A DNA stretch of 64,000 nt from Onthophagus taurus (GCF_036711975.1 NC_091968.1:9486001-9550000), one strand, 5' to 3'; counted from the first letter of the stretch, positions 9,835 to 22,135 are shown. Numbers and translations: made by a program. Notes: a model not told the origin generated them from the letters alone.

Positions 9835-12275
9835 TAATCACAATCCCAGGTTAGGGAAATAGTCCTTTTCACTCGGAGAAGTAAGTTACTACTAAAAGCA
9901 CCCTCCATTGAAAGCAGAACTATTAACCTCAAAACAGAAGTTAAATACTTAAGGGTAATACTAGACAGTAAACTAAACTGGAACGCACACTTAAACAAGG
10001 TGAGGAAAAGGCCATCATGGCTAACCAGGTCTGCAGCAGGCTCCTAGGAAGGAACTAGGGTAGCAATAATCAGACCCATAGTCGCCTACGCCTCACTGGT
10101 TCGGTGGCCAAAAGCAAAACATAAGACAGCACAACAACAGCTGGCACAAATCCAGCGGTTAGCATGTCTTAATATAACGAGTGCAATGAATCTTATCCGA
10201 CGGCTGCTCTGGAAGCACTGCTCGGTCTCACACCACTCCATTTATATACAGTTATTTTGGTTTTAACCTTTTTTTGGTAAATTTCATGCCCTTTAAAACT
10301 CCATATCTCAGCCAAAGTTCATTCAAAAAAGATCTACTTTGGCACGATTACTCTTCAGATGTTGTCAAATAGATTGTCATTTGTTGTAACGGAGTATCTT
10401 ATACAGGCTGGTCAAAAATTAAATTACTATTTCTCCATATTCAATAGCGAGAAAGTCGAAAATTTTAAATGGAACGCCCTATATTTTTTTAGCCTATCAG
10501 AAAGAGAATTTAATTCTCTACAAATTATATATAAGCATTCCCATACCTATTTATTGTAGTTTGCCTTATATTGCGAAATTTATTAAAACATGCACAAAAT
10601 TGCAGGCTTTTTTATTAGAAAGCTATGGAATCTTGACAGTTTTCGGTCCATGTTTGTATTATTGTTGCCATGTTTGTTATTGAACACCATGGTAAATTAT
10701 TCCAACGCCGATATTTGAAATTTGTTGATATTTGCATTGATGGCGAATGTAATAAACTTTCGGACAAGACGTGTCGAACAGTTAATGAGAGATGCCTAAC
10801 AAACCCAACGCCCATCACAAGGAAAAATACTTTGATACAATACTGATATGACAATCTATTTGAGAGCATCCGAAAAATAATCGTGCCAATTTAGAGCTTT
10901 TTTGAATGAACGTTGGCTGGGATATAGGGTTTTAAAGAGCATGGTGAAATTTGCAAAAAAACCTTAAAATCAAAATAACTCGAAAACGAAAAACATTAGG
11001 TACCAATAACTTTTATGAAAGTCAACATATTTTTTACGTACAATTAAAAGGTGCAATAAAAACTATAGCATTCTAAAAGTCTACAGTCTACTTCCGGTAG
11101 ACCGGAAGTGGCAGCCATCTTGAAAATATTTTAGATCGAAAGTTCCGACTAAACAACCCATACTACCAAAATTTCAAAACTGTACGAATACTGGAACCTT
11201 AAAAAGTTCTAACGAACCAGTTACGTGAGACACCTGTATACAAAAGGAGACAGCTTTAAGTGCCTTATCACTGAAAACAGATTCTTCACTTAAGTTGATG
11301 CAGGTTAACCTCAGAGAACACCTCGAAATCGTCAAGGACTCATGTCTAAATCACTTGATTGAAATCAAAATGGACCTTATACCGACAGAATACAATTTCA
11401 ATCAGCCGTATAGGGTCATATTTAGAAGCAAGGATGATTGGTCGAAGGGTGGGCCTCAACTAAAAAGATGAGCCCTAGTCTGGTACACTGATACTTCAAA
11501 GACAGTTAGATCGGTGTAGGCATGGGCATCAGTGGACCAAATAGCCACATTAAACTGCCCCTCAGCTCGGACATAACCATTTTTGAAGTAGAAGTACTTG
11601 CTATAAACTTATAAAAACCTATAAAAGAGACAAAAAGGTGCATCCATAAACATTCTTACAGACAGTTGGGCTGCCCTAAAGGCAATTCAGGCCTACACGT
11701 ATGACTCCGCACTGATCAGAAAGTAGTAACCAGAGAGAACTCGCTAGTGGTAATGATGTTACTCTATGGTGGGTTCCAGGTCACAGCGACATTGAGGGCA
11801 ATGAAAAGCGGACAAGCTGGCCAAAGAGGTAGCGAACACGCCCTTTATTGGACCTGAATCCGGTTGTGAACTACAAAAAAGCCACCTAAAACAAATAATC
11901 AACAGTTGGGAGGCCTGAAAGTTGACAGACAAGCGAAGAGTATGGTAACTCTAATGCGCCTAAAGTACCATCTCTTCCACATTGGACAAGCTGAGGATCA
12001 AAGTTGTCGACTTTGCAACGATGAGTCAGAAACAGCTGAATATATACTGTGTAATTGCGTCGCCAGAGGCCGTCTAAGACACAACATTTTTGGTAAAGCT
12101 CTGTTGACACCTAGCGACATAAAGGTACAAGACCTTGGTGCAATACTAAAGTTCATCAAGGACCTACATTTGCCCTAAACTTTTGGAGGGCTAAAGTTAC
12201 AATAGATCTTATAGGTCGCGGTAACGAAAGGGGCCGCTCCCCTCAGCCCGGGAGCAATAATAATAACAATAATAA
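9835..12275 (+). pseudogene. R1/I-like LINE 3' half, split by a foldback element
   Basis: The left part (9835-10248) encodes the RT thumb: EVKYLRVILDSKLNWNAHL, then PIVAYASLVRWP and IQRLACLNIT. Coding resumes at 11239 with the continuation IQKETALSALSLK. It proceeds through RNase H (YTDTSK near 11490, TDSWAALKAIQ near 11660, WWVPGHSDIEGNEK near 11770) to a C-terminal zinc finger, CRLCNDESETAEYILCNC, near 12010. The stop is at about 12178, and a short 3' region ends in an (AAT)n-like tail near 12275. Several stops and shifts make it inactive. Removing 10249-11236 plus one TA restores the reading frame at the junction. Confidence 0.85.
10249..11236. mobile_element. TA-flanked foldback DNA element (MITE-like)
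   Basis: It is inserted in LINE coding sequence between duplicated TA dinucleotides (10247-10248 and 11237-11238). Its ends read CAG...CTG. Inverted arms at about 10251-10378 and 10852-10985 are roughly 85-90% alike by eye, and the right side extends further than the left, which suggests a deleted left end. No transposase is visible. TA duplication points to the Tc1/mariner or a related superfamily, but the family is not identified. Confidence 0.7.
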
Positions 12276-12439
12276 GATCATGTTCGTTTAATTCCAAATT
12301 TTCAGCACTTAGGTTCACTACAATGTTCGTGATAACACATTTAGGGGATTGTTACAGTAGTTTTAGTGTCTTAGCTAAGAGCTGGATTTATCCTTTTCAA
12401 CCTCATCCTCCATCCAACCTCTTCCCCTCCTCGTCCTCC

Positions 12440-13725
12440 TCCGTCATTAGGTACTTTGGTAGCCCCTCAGCTCCATTTTAGCCTTTACCGCAAGTTGCCT
12501 TTACTATCACCTACTATTATAGAGTTTGCTATTTTGCAGGCAAATTTAGACCAATATCGGATGACACTGTTCTTTTCTCACCAGAGTGAAAGACTTCCAG
12601 TTAATGGAAGAGGATGTCCGAACGATTGGAGGATGGGTATAATATGCCCAGTGCACAAGAAGAGAAGTAAGAAAGCAGTGGAGAGCTATAGGGAAATGAG
12701 CCTACTCGACTCCTCATACTAGATTTATGCGAAGATACAGCTGGGAAGATTGGAGGAAGAGATTGAGATAGTGGGATGTTTCCGGATGGACAAACATGTT
12801 TTAGGAAGGGTAGATGGGCGATCGATAACGTTTAAATCTTAAAAGATCTGGTAGATAGAGAGTTGGATAAGAAGGGAGGGAAGTTCTATGCCCTATTCAT
12901 CATTTGAAGGCGGTATTCGATAAGGTGGATAGGGAGAAGTTGTGGGAAGATATGGAGAGGAGGGGGGTCACGGAGGAGCTGAGGAAGAGGGTGAAGGTGA
13001 TATACAGAGAAACGACGGCTATAGTTAGAGTAGGGAAAGCGATGACCGAAGCGTTTTGGACAGGGAGTTGTCTGAGACAGGGGTGTTTACTGAGCCCTAG
13101 CCTTTTTGCCCTGTATACAGCGGATTTGGAACACAATCTGGAGAACGGGCAAATGAGAGGAGTGGTAGTAGGAGGGAGGAATGTTCACGTGCTAGCGTAC
13201 CGCGGACATGGTGGTTGTGGCGAAGGATGCGGCGGAATTGAGAAGGATGGTGAGATACTTGGAGAGGTATTTCAGGACGAAGTGTTGGAGGTGAATGTAG
13301 CAACGACAAAGATGATGAAGTTCTGCAAAAGGGGGAGAAGAAAGAATTCACATATCTGGGGTACAGATTCAGGGAGGATAGCAAGGACACGGTGCATGTG
13401 AGATGGCTTAAAGAGGAAATAAGGTGATGGGGCAGGTCTGGGGATGGGGTGAGAGCGTGTTGGGAAAGGACATCAGAGAATTGGTGTCGGCTGTGCGGAA
13501 AGGATTGAGAAACGCTAGAAGATATGCTGAAAGGATATAGCGAGCTAAGAGAAGAGGAAAGGAACCGAAGGCAGATTCTGGAAGAGGGAGGAGAAGGCTG
13601 GGGTTGGATGAGGGAGGTGGTTGGGACGAGGGGTGAGTGGAAGGGGGGTGATAGAGGAAGTTGAATTTGGTTTGTCATATATTGTAAACTTTTAGTTGAC
13701 AATAAAAGCTCTTATATAATGGAAG
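12440..13725 (+). pseudogene. Decayed LINE reverse transcriptase with C-terminal zinc knuckle
   Basis: A fragmentary plus-strand RT is found across shifted frames. It shows a WRMGIICPVHKK block near 12630, a KAVFDKVDREKLWE block near 12905 (catalytic first Asp), and TGSCLRQGCLLSPSLF near 13070 in place of the usual GVRQGCPLSP. The FADD-type active site is not recognisable. A C-terminal CRLCGKD...LKGCSE-like finger appears near 13490. The sequence ends in AATAAA near 13703. The clade is uncertain. Confidence 0.7.
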
Positions 13726-14470
13726 GCAGAGAGAAAGACTTCCAGTATGTAAGGTGAGGCATGCCAGATAGATTGGGAATGGTCGGTTATGTTTACTAAG
13801 GTCAATGACCCTCAGATAAAAAATGTTGGACGTTGCAAAACTTATTCTGTCTCACTACAAAGTATGTTGATAGTATAAAAATATACCAAATGTGAACAAG
13901 ATGCGACATGATTTTTGCAAATATTTTTTTTGTATACTTTAAAATTAGAGATCCTTAGATCCCTGGAGTTGGATCTAAATAGACGTTTTAAATGTAAGTT
14001 TTGTGAACAAAACTGGAAAAACACCAGAGTAGTTATGAAAGAGTTGATATGTTGCTTTTCTGAGGCAATAAATGAGGACTTTTAGACTTCTTCTTAATGT
14101 AAAAAAAAATGACCTTAATTTACAATAATTTTCTCAAGAGATGTTATCCACTTTATAATGGAGAGAAAGATCAACGTCAGAGTTGGTAACATCAGAGTAA
14201 ATGTGGAGAGCCGGGCACTTCAAAACGCGTTCACTTGCGGATGCTTGAATTGAAGAGGTATGGGGACGGAAAAAATAAATAAAAGATACCGAACCGCGTA
14301 ATATTATAATTAGAATATTATGCAATTGAGATAACTTCGAGAATGAAATCAATATCTTTTTGGTTATTAAAGTTAAAATTATTTACAAAGATAACGCTTA
14401 GCACAGAAACAGATGTGCGCTCCAATTGACCTCGAATTATTTGAAATAACATAAACATTTAATTATAATC
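13726..14470. other. Intergenic stretch downstream of the P450 cluster
   Basis: AT-rich sequence between the LINE remnant and the 3' end of the first P450 gene. Only short unrelated open frames are present, and no element ends or RNA genes were recognised. Confidence 0.5.
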
Positions 14471-14480
14471 GTTTCAATTT

Positions 14481-14510
14481 TTTATTAAATAACTTAATTA
14501 CATTTTTATT
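14481..14510 (-). terminator. Polyadenylation signals of P450 gene A
   Basis: On the minus strand AATAAA occurs at 14510-14505, overlapping the stop codon, and again at 14486-14481, 20 bp past the stop. The second position suits a short 3' untranslated region. Confidence 0.5.
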
Positions 14511-16115
14511 TAATTTTGTTAAAATTAATCCATAATCCACTTGTTGTAACCAACCTAAAATACCTTTTATCATACTCCAATGGAACTTTCGTTTTCTCAT
14601 TTACTGTCAGTTCGAAATTATTAAGAATAGACGCCAAAGCTACTTTTACTTGTAACATAGCAAATCTTTGACCCAAACAAGCTCGCGGTCCCTCTCCAAA
14701 AGGAATCCAAGTACCACTCACAATATCATTTTTATTTTCATCTAAAAATCGTTCCGGTTGAAAACTTTCGGGATCTTTCCAATATTTAGGTTCTCTTTGA
14801 ATTGCGTAAGTTGGAATTATAACAGGTGTTCCAACTTCGATAATTAAGCCTTTTTTGTTGCCATTAATCGGTGGTAATTCGTATGGCGTCGTGCATTTTT
14901 TTGTTGAAGTCATTCCAGGGGGGTGTAGCCTTAAAGATTCTATAAATAAACAAAATAATAAATATATATCATCAAAAATTTGTTTTTAATTAATATATTA
15001 CCACACATAACGCAATGAAGATATTCCATTTCTTTAATTGAATCATAAGAGATCACCCCGTCGTATTTCTTAAGAACACTTTTAATTTCTTCTCTCGCTT
15101 TAAGTTGCGTTCTTGGATTAGCGGCTAATTCATATAGAGCAAAACTGATTGTAATCGAGCAAGTTTCGAAACCATCCTCGAAGAATGAAAAGGCGTGAGC
15201 TGCGACATCATCGAAAGAAAAGTTATCTTTTCGAATTTGATTAACAATTTCTAACAAATCGTTTCGAACGATTCGGTTCTGTTCGCGGTAGCTTAAAACG
15301 GAAGAGACCATCTTCCGGATGTAATCTTCAACTTCATCCGGAACGAATTTAGCCCTAACAACGTGGGCGATTGATGGTAAAAAAGTAAGCAATAACATTT
15401 TAATTCCGTGAATTGTCGACGGTTCGCATAAAACTTTCGCGACGTTTCTTAACTCCGAGTTTTCATCGTCGAATGTTTTCCCATCCAAACCAAACCCGCA
15501 ATTCGCAACGTTATCGATTGTGAATTTTGTGCAAAGCTCCTTCGTTTCAATAGTCGATTGATTCAAATTTATGTTTTTGTTGATGTAATCGACCATTTTT
15601 TGCGCAACGTTTTCCATTAGAGGAATCATGGTTCTTAATTTTCCGGATGTAAAACAGACCGTGACTTGATTTCGCGCAACTTTCCATCGATCTCCGGCTA
15701 AGAATGCGGGATTTCTTCCTTCTAAAGGATCGTATTTTTCGTCGACTTTGAAATCGTTTTCGTTGAAACTCCCGAAATCTTTAACGGCGATGTTATGGAT
15801 TAATTCGGCGTCTCTTAATAAAATCCCAGGTTTTCTTATTTTATAAAATCCGACGTAAGGAAAATCTGGAAATTTACTAATAATAAAAAAAAATTAGTCA
15901 ATAAAATGATGATTTAATGCAATTTCTTACTCGTAAAGATCTGAGTAATCCTGACCAACCGATCTTCGCATTAACACAGAATTCTTTATGTTCCCAAATA
16001 AGAAATGGGGTTGTGGGTGGGGCACATTTCTTATTTTCCAATAATTAAATCTACTGTTTTTATAATAATATGTTAAAGCTGAGAGAATAACCAATAAAGT
16101 TATTAAGAGAAACAT
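14506..16115 (-). CDS. Cytochrome P450 gene A (CYP clan 3 type), three exons
   Basis: Haem monooxygenase, expected at the endoplasmic reticulum membrane and reduced by NADPH-P450 reductase; the substrate is unknown. Exons: 16115-15931, 15876-15002 and 14939-14506, joined by GT-AG introns in phases 2 and 1 to give 497 codons, a normal length. Visible features in order are an N-terminal hydrophobic anchor (about residues 2-18), PHPQPHFLFGN, helix C WKVAR, I-helix EDGFETCS, ExxR (ESLR, with the second intron falling inside its Glu codon), PERF, and haem loop FGEGPRACLGQRF. There are no internal stops. It lies 284 bp downstream of gene B in the same orientation. The clan-3 assignment (CYP6-related) rests on motif style, and the subfamily is not called. 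Confidence 0.92.
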
Positions 16116-16140
16116 TTCTGATTTAACTTTTGATCAACTC

Positions 16141-16172
16141 TGAAATTGTTGCAAGAAAGTTACCAATTTATA
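16141..16172 (-). promoter_or_regulatory. Core promoter of P450 gene A (TATA plus initiator)
   Basis: On the minus strand TATAAATT (16172-16165) lies 31 bp upstream of the A in a TTTCAGAG initiator-like site (A at 16141). That is the usual arthropod spacing. The ATG follows 26 bp further on. The whole promoter must fit in the 284 bp between gene B's stop and gene A's start. Confidence 0.5.
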
Positions 16173-16371
16173 CTTTAACAAAGAAAAAATAAATATGTCG
16201 AAATGATATGTTTGATGTATTGCACTGCTAATTTAGCTGCGATTACAACAAAATGAAATTGTATAATCGATATTTCCATTTAAAAGTTTCGAAATATAAA
16301 ATAAATCTATTCTAAAATAAAGGTTATCGAAGTTCAAAACAACTAAATTGACGTTATTATTTACATCATGT

Positions 16372-16377
16372 TTTATT
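16372..16377 (-). terminator. Polyadenylation signal of P450 gene B
   Basis: AATAAA on the minus strand, 23 bp past the stop codon at 16400-16402, the only good candidate before gene A's promoter. Confidence 0.5.
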
Positions 16378-16399
16378 TGTATTACATATTAAATCCGCC

Positions 16400-17982
16400 T
16401 TAATGTCTTTGATAATAATCAATCCAAATTCCACCTTTCGCGGCTAACAAGAAGTGTTTCTCCTCAATCTCCAAAGGCTCTCGAGTTTTTTTATTAACTT
16501 TCATTACAAAATTCTTAATCAACGCGACGAGAGCAATTTTAACTTGAAATTGTGCAAATTTCATTCCAACACACATTCTTGGTCCTTCGCCGAACGGGGA
16601 ATAAGTCCCTTTTACGATATTCGCCCGATTTTCTTCGGAGAATCTCTCCGGGTCGAAAACTTCCGGATTTGGAAAATATTTCGGATCCCGATGAATCCCA
16701 TACAATGGGATAATAATCGGCGTGTTCTTTTTCACTAAAAGATCGTGTTCGTTGCCGTTTATCGCAGGGAAATAATAATCTTTCGTGCAGGTTTTCATTA
16801 AAACGGCTCCAGGTGGATGCAAACGAAGAGATTCTTAAAACGAAATTCTTATGAGACAAAATAATGTTTAAAACGCATTATTTACCTGAAATTATACAAT
16901 CTAAATAAACCATTTTTTGTAATCCTTCGTAATTTATAGCATTATTATGTTCATTTAAAACTTGATCGATTTCTTTTCGGACTTTATCTTGAATATCTTG
17001 ATTACGACTTAATTCGTATATGGTATAACTTAAGACTGCTGAACTAGTTTCGAAGCCGTCCAAAAAGATGGTGAATGCGTGTCCGGTGAGTTCATCAAGA
17101 TTCTTTTCCTGCGAACCGATAATATCCAAAAAATCATTTCGTACTATTTTATTTGTTTTCCTATAATTTAAAGCCGATTTCACAACATTTCTAAAATACT
17201 CATCTGCTTCCGCAGAAATAAATTTTAATCGAAACATTGTCATTAACGATGGAAATAAGATAAAAATAAACGCTAAAAACGTATTAAGCGCACTTTGTTT
17301 CATTATATTTCTACCAAATTTCCGAAATTCCGCATCTTCCTCGATGAAAGAATTCGCCTCGAAACCAAATCCACAACTTGCGATGTTATCGGTTGTAAAT
17401 TTACACATTAATTCATACGTTTCTAACGTTGTGTAATTTATCGATCGATTTTTAATATATTTCATCATATCATCAGTAACTTTAAGGGTTAAAGGTAAAA
17501 TCAATTTCAACTAAAAAAAATTAATGTAAAAAAATAAATAAATTATTACATTTTACCTTTCCCGATGTAAAACAAGCACTTAATTTACTCCTTGTAGCTT
17601 TCCATTTAGACCCGGTTTGAAAAAATGGATCGCTACTACCCAAAGGATCCAACGTTTCGTCCAATTTCATAAAATTCTCGTCGAAAGATGAAAAATCTTT
17701 GGCTAAAACGTTGTTTATTAATTTCGGGTCGCGAATTAATATTGATGGAGTGCGCATTTTGAAAAATCCCACGTACGGAAAATCGGGAAAATCGTTGTAA
17801 ATCTTCGTGTAAATTTGGATGAAATTCTTTTTTAAAAAAACGTTCTCTTTTAAATTCCCGAAGAAAATGTGGGGTTTTGGGTAAGGAATGTTGAGGTTTT
17901 TCCAATAATAACTGTTTCTTTTAAACCACGAATATATCAATAAATAAAGAGTTATTAAACTTATAATAAGTAATAAGAACAT
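16400..17982 (-). CDS. Cytochrome P450 gene B (CYP clan 3 type), three exons
   Basis: Paralogue of gene A. Exons: 17982-17557, 17510-16886 and 16833-16400, with GT-AG introns in phases 0 and 1, giving 494 codons. It has a hydrophobic N-terminal anchor, PYPKPHIFFGN, helix C WKATR, I-helix LDGFETSS, ESLR (intron within the Glu codon exactly as in gene A), PERF, and haem loop FGEGPRMCVGMKF. The first intron, after TSGK, is absent from genes A and C. Conversely, the early intron they share at the DLY/DIY position is missing here, so exon 1 runs straight through YNDFPDFPY. The intact frame and all catalytic motifs suggest a functional enzyme. The substrate cannot be inferred from sequence. Confidence 0.92.
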
Positions 17983-18289
17983 TTTTTTAGGTTGTGTTTG
18001 AAAGAAAGTTCAATTCGAACTGGACAATAAACAGTTTAATAGGAGTATATGAGAGGAATAAAGGTCAATAAGGATAAATTGCTGGTGAGGACTTTTATTA
18101 AATAATGGTCATGAATGGGATTGGTAAGATTGTTTATACTGAGAGAGTGAGTTATTTAATAATAAATTTAGTACGAAATCCTTTATTATTATATACGGAG
18201 ACCCGATTTGGTAGGCTACTGCGACTCATCCTGGTATCTTTCAAGTACATTTAGCTTCCTAACACGTCCTTAACTAACAAAATGTCATG
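17983..18289. other. Upstream region of P450 gene B
   Basis: AT-rich upstream sequence containing the candidate promoter above. No coding sequence or other repeat is recognised before the gypsy fragment. Confidence 0.4.
18019..18050 (-). promoter_or_regulatory. Possible core promoter of P450 gene B
   Basis: On the minus strand ATATACTCC (18050-18042) stands about 29 bp upstream of TCCAGTT (18025-18019), an initiator-like site, and about 40 bp before the ATG at 17982. The TATA match is weaker than in genes A and C. Confidence 0.35.
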
Positions 18290-18640
18290 TTCAAGCCTTG
18301 TATTTTCAATGCCTATTGGATAAGTCTTCCAGATGGTGCTTTCAACGTAAATAACCACCGAAGTTGATGGTTTTGATACATCCAAGTAAGTTTTAAATAT
18401 ATCAGTTGTCCACACGGCAACTAAAGCTTCCCATGAAATTCAAATCCAATTCAATGTAGCTTTACCATTATTCTTTCTCTAAAGCAGAACTGAGCCTAGA
18501 GCATAACTATTGGTATCAGTTCCCAAGATGTATGGCTTATCGGAATTAACCTGGATTAAGACAGAAGCGGTAGTAAAGAATTCTTTGAGTTTAATGAACG
18601 CAACCAACTCATCTGTTCCGAAATGCTTAGGAAGCTTAAG
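18290..18640 (-). pseudogene. Ty3/gypsy-type retrotransposon RNase H fragment
   Basis: A minus-strand translation, interrupted by stops, shows KLKEFFTTASVL, then YILGTDTNSYALGSVLL, and further on HQLRWLFTLKAPSGRL. These match the RT/RNase H junction of Ty3/gypsy polyproteins, including the catalytic TD in the ILGTD block. Neither LTRs, integrase nor gag is seen nearby, so it is an isolated scrap. Confidence 0.65.
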
Positions 18641-18747
18641 GCGTTAGTGAGGCTAAGCTTAATCTTATATCAACCCAAAAGTGTAAATGCATTGCAAAGT
18701 CTCGGCTAAATTTAACACAAAACATGTAGGAAGTTAGTTGAGAAATA

Positions 18748-20130
18748 TTGTATCAACTCAAAATTGCCCTAATATTGCAAAACAGCCATAAACTTATAGT
18801 CATCAAAATTGATGAACGTATACCTCATATAACAAATACTATTAACACTTGTCTATTAGAAGCTGTTTTCCCTTCAATATGGAAAAGATCCGTGATACCG
18901 GTACCAAAGATACCAAGTCCAAACGAATACTCATGCCCAAGACCCATAAACATTTTGTGTTCCTTATCAAAAGTTTTGGAAACAATAGTTAACAAACAAC
19001 TGACGGAGTTTCTAAAGGCTGAGCGCATTGTTCCAGTGAATCAGTGTGGTTTCAGGGAAGGACATGAAACTGCTCTGAACAATATAGTGGATGATATAGT
19101 CACTGCAACTGAATCCAATGGATTGACTCTTTTGGGGATGTTGGATTTCTCCAGAGTATTCGTTATTCTAAACCAAGACTTGTTAATATCAATTCTCGAC
19201 CATATCGCGCTTGATTCTGTCTCATAAACTTTTTTCAAAAATTACCTTAAAGGCAGGATTCAATCAGTCAGTATTGATCAGGTGAAGTCGAGTGCTTTGG
19301 AGATAAGGTCTGGGGATCGATTCTTGGCCCTACTCTATTTGATATTTACACGATAAATTTCAATAGCTTTGTTGATTTTTGTAGCGTCCGCTATTATGCT
19401 GATGACACTCAGATTTATTTGTCCTTTTTTAAAGGCCACTTTGCCTGACATTATTGATGGGGCTCGGGAATATTGCTTAGAATGATCTGACCCAGATCAT
19501 TCTGTTTGGGCCTCCGAAGATAAAAGAGAAATTTATTGATGGGTTTTATACCATTGAGTAAGTCTGTCAAAATCCTTGGACTGGTCGTGGATGAGGCGGT
19601 AAGCTTTGTGGAACACACAACCAGTTGATTGGTCGAGCTTATGGGTCGTTAAAATTGATTACTCTAATCGTTATAGTTTTGACTGGCACACAAAAAAGCT
19701 TTTATGCGATTCTTTGGTATTGTCATATTTCAATTACTGTGACAGCAGCAGCTGTGTTTTCCAGGTATCAAGCAAAAGTTCCAAGCTTCAAAACTCGTGC
19801 ATCCATTTAAGTTTCGGCCTGAGGGAATATAATCTAACTAAGCCTAACTGAACATGAAACCTCGCAGATACATCCAAAAGGTCTACTTGTATTATAGAGT
19901 CATCACTGAAGGTACCCCTCCATACCTGCATGATAGGATTAAATTCAGAAAGGGCGTACATAATGTTAATGTTTGCTTCAGGGGTAGACACACCTCCTAC
20001 CCACCGGACAGTTTTTCAAACGGTGTTTTTCTTATCAGATATACGCCATATGCTATAATTTATCTCGGCACCTGATTGGATTACTCTTGAACCGATTTAG
20101 AAGAACATTGAAGTGTAGGGTGATGGGTGG
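18748..20130 (+). pseudogene. Decayed Jockey/CR1-like LINE reverse transcriptase
   Basis: Plus-strand RT spread over broken frames: WKRSVIPVPKI near 18880, CGFREGHETALNNIV near 19050, a substituted catalytic block LDFSRVF near 19140, RYYADDTQIYLSF near 19390, then a C-terminal RGRHTSYPP near 19985. Its order and wording (FREGH, LLDYSKAF, YADDTQLYYSF, RGRYDIYPP) match the intact LINE at 26925-29111, so it is an older relative. Many stops make it inactive. Confidence 0.8.
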
Positions 20131-20239
20131 GTGACTATGTGTGCCTGTAACTTTTATCTCTAATTCTTCTATGAGTTTTCATTATTTCCTTGCAATTGGT
20201 ATTGGTATTCTTTTTTTCTTTGGTTTTTTTTTCTTTACG

Positions 20240-22135
20240 GTTTTCTCGGTCATCTCGGTGAGAAAAAATTACCGAGATTTGGAAGAGCCATTTATATTCC
20301 CAGGAGACTTTAACTCACTCAGCTACACTATTTTCATATAATGAACACACAAAAAGCGTTATCAACTTGATTATGATACCAGAAACAAGGCTGGGAAGAA
20401 GTGTCTGTTATACTTGATGGCATACATTGGTCAATGACCACTTCCCAGTGTATGCTTAGCTGTAGATTCCAAATGTAATATAGACAACCAAACTGGAACC
20501 CTTGCCCATGATGGGACCAGGAATGTGAAAATTTTGACAGCATTAAATCAAATTTGGAAAAAGGTAAGGTATATAACAGAGTAGTTTTTGTCCACAATAG
20601 ATAATAGCCAGAGATAGCACCCCACCACACTCCATCACTAGCAAAAATTCAATTGGAGAATACTGAACTCATAACCATGAATGAATTTGAAAACTCAGCT
20701 AGTAATAGAAAGGAAACAGTAGTTAGGGCTGATGATATTATTAAAAATCTACCTAAAAGTTATAACGTAGCTCTACTATCAATCTACAATAAAATATTAT
20801 GTGGTGGTGATATAACAGAGGAATGGAAAATAGTACTAATTGTTCCAATTCTTAAACCCCATAAAAATCCAAACGACGCCAGTAGCTAACTTTCCTATCA
20901 TGCGTTAAGCTAAGTTTCTACATGCACGGATTACTGGCGCCAGTCGACTGGCGCTAGTTCATTTGCATGTTGAAATAGCAAAAAACCACTGACGCTAATA
21001 AATTGGTGCCTCCTATTAAACAAAGTCCAAATGTCCTCCTTGGAACTACAAACATTATTAAGAAAAAAAGGGAAAAAATAGTTGCTGGGTTATGTCGTGG
21101 ATTGCACGTAGAAATAACCTAGGTGCGTCTAGTACTTTAATTAGAGAATTATTGCATGAAGATCAGCAAGCATTTTTTAATCATTTAACGCATATGAGAG
21201 ATGCCATTCCAGCTAACGTAAAACTGCAAGCAACTTTAAGATTTTTGGCTTCTGGAGATTCTTCTACATCCTTGCAATATATGTAACGTTTGCCAAAAAG
21301 CACAATTTCTAAATTTATATGTGAAGTGCTTTATGGTGAAGTACTTTATGGTATTAAATTGTATATGCACTGTGTATACTTCGTATTTTTGCTTTTGCCG
21401 AGGTTTCGTCAAAATTAGGAACTGTTTTCTTCATAATTTCAATTATCCTTCTAACAGCTTCATTTCGTGCTAATCGGTCCTTATATTGTGGAATTTTCTG
21501 ATTCCACAAACAAGGATATTGTTCACACGTTTCTAGAAATAGTACTGTTTATTCTGATATCCATTTTTTTGGATGGTTTATTAGCGGATTTGTTCATTTT
21601 AGTTGGACGAACACGTTAATAGTTACACGTTTTCTTTATAAATACTGTTACTGGCGCCAAAAAGTAGAAGTAGCGTCAACTTTATTCGCGCTATGATTAC
21701 AGGCACCAATTTATTGGCGCCAGTGGTTTTTTGCTATTTCCATGTAAATGAACTGCCGAAAGTATTCCGTGCATGTGGAAACTTAGCTTTAGGAAAAGCT
21801 TCGAGCTCACTTAAATGGTGGTGTGAAAACAAGGAAGTATTTGACAGACATCAAATACTACCAGGCAGCACGCCGTAACAACATCTATGAAAGACATCCG
21901 AATGGTTGTTGTAGAAAGGAAATCATTGCAAGCGATCTTTATATTAACGCTAAACTTCAGTATGGGCATTAGTGGTGCAAATGGCCGCATTAAATTGTCC
22001 TTCAGCTCTGACATAACCAAAGTCACAACATTTTCGGTAGTACGCCTGACACCTACCGACATAAAGTAACATGGCCTTGGAGATATACTAAGGTTCATCA
22101 AGGACTTACATTTGTCTTAAACACAACACGGCAAC
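20240..22135 (+). pseudogene. Deleted LINE copy carrying a Harbinger insertion
   Basis: Endonuclease scraps come first: FPGDFNSLS near 20295 and NDHFPVYA near 20430. A PWWDxEC-like linker lies near 20505 and an RT start, IVLIVPILKPHKNPNDASS, ends at 20889. The frame is then split by the Harbinger element (20908-21788). Afterwards 'SSLKWWCENKEVFDRHQ' continues the RT. Near 21955-22120 the sequence jumps to an RNase H start joined directly to the last codons of a C-terminus. Both pieces are recognisably similar to the LINE at 11500-12178. It is an internally deleted copy or a mosaic of two LINEs. Confidence 0.75.
20908..21788 (+). mobile_element. PIF/Harbinger DNA transposon, deleted, TTA target duplication
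   Basis: An 881-bp element flanked by TTA on both sides (20905-20907 and 21789-21791), the typical PIF/Harbinger duplication. Terminal inverted repeats begin AGCTAAGTTTC and stay alignable for about 90 bp (left about 20908-21005, right about 21695-21788), including a shared GCAAAAAACCACTG block. An internal frame (21092-21286) carries ELLHEDQQAFFNHL and TLRFLASGDSSTSL, the N-terminal region of Harbinger nucleases. The catalytic DDE domain is missing, so it could move only with help from an intact relative. Confidence 0.88.

Noticed and set aside
10359-10869. Two open frames facing each other inside the foldback element as a transposase
   Set aside because: They lie in or across the inverted arms, share no DDE/D motifs and are too short.
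16454-16859. Overlapping frames on both strands of P450 gene B exon 3
   Set aside because: Shadows of the real coding exon, which carries the PERF and haem motifs.
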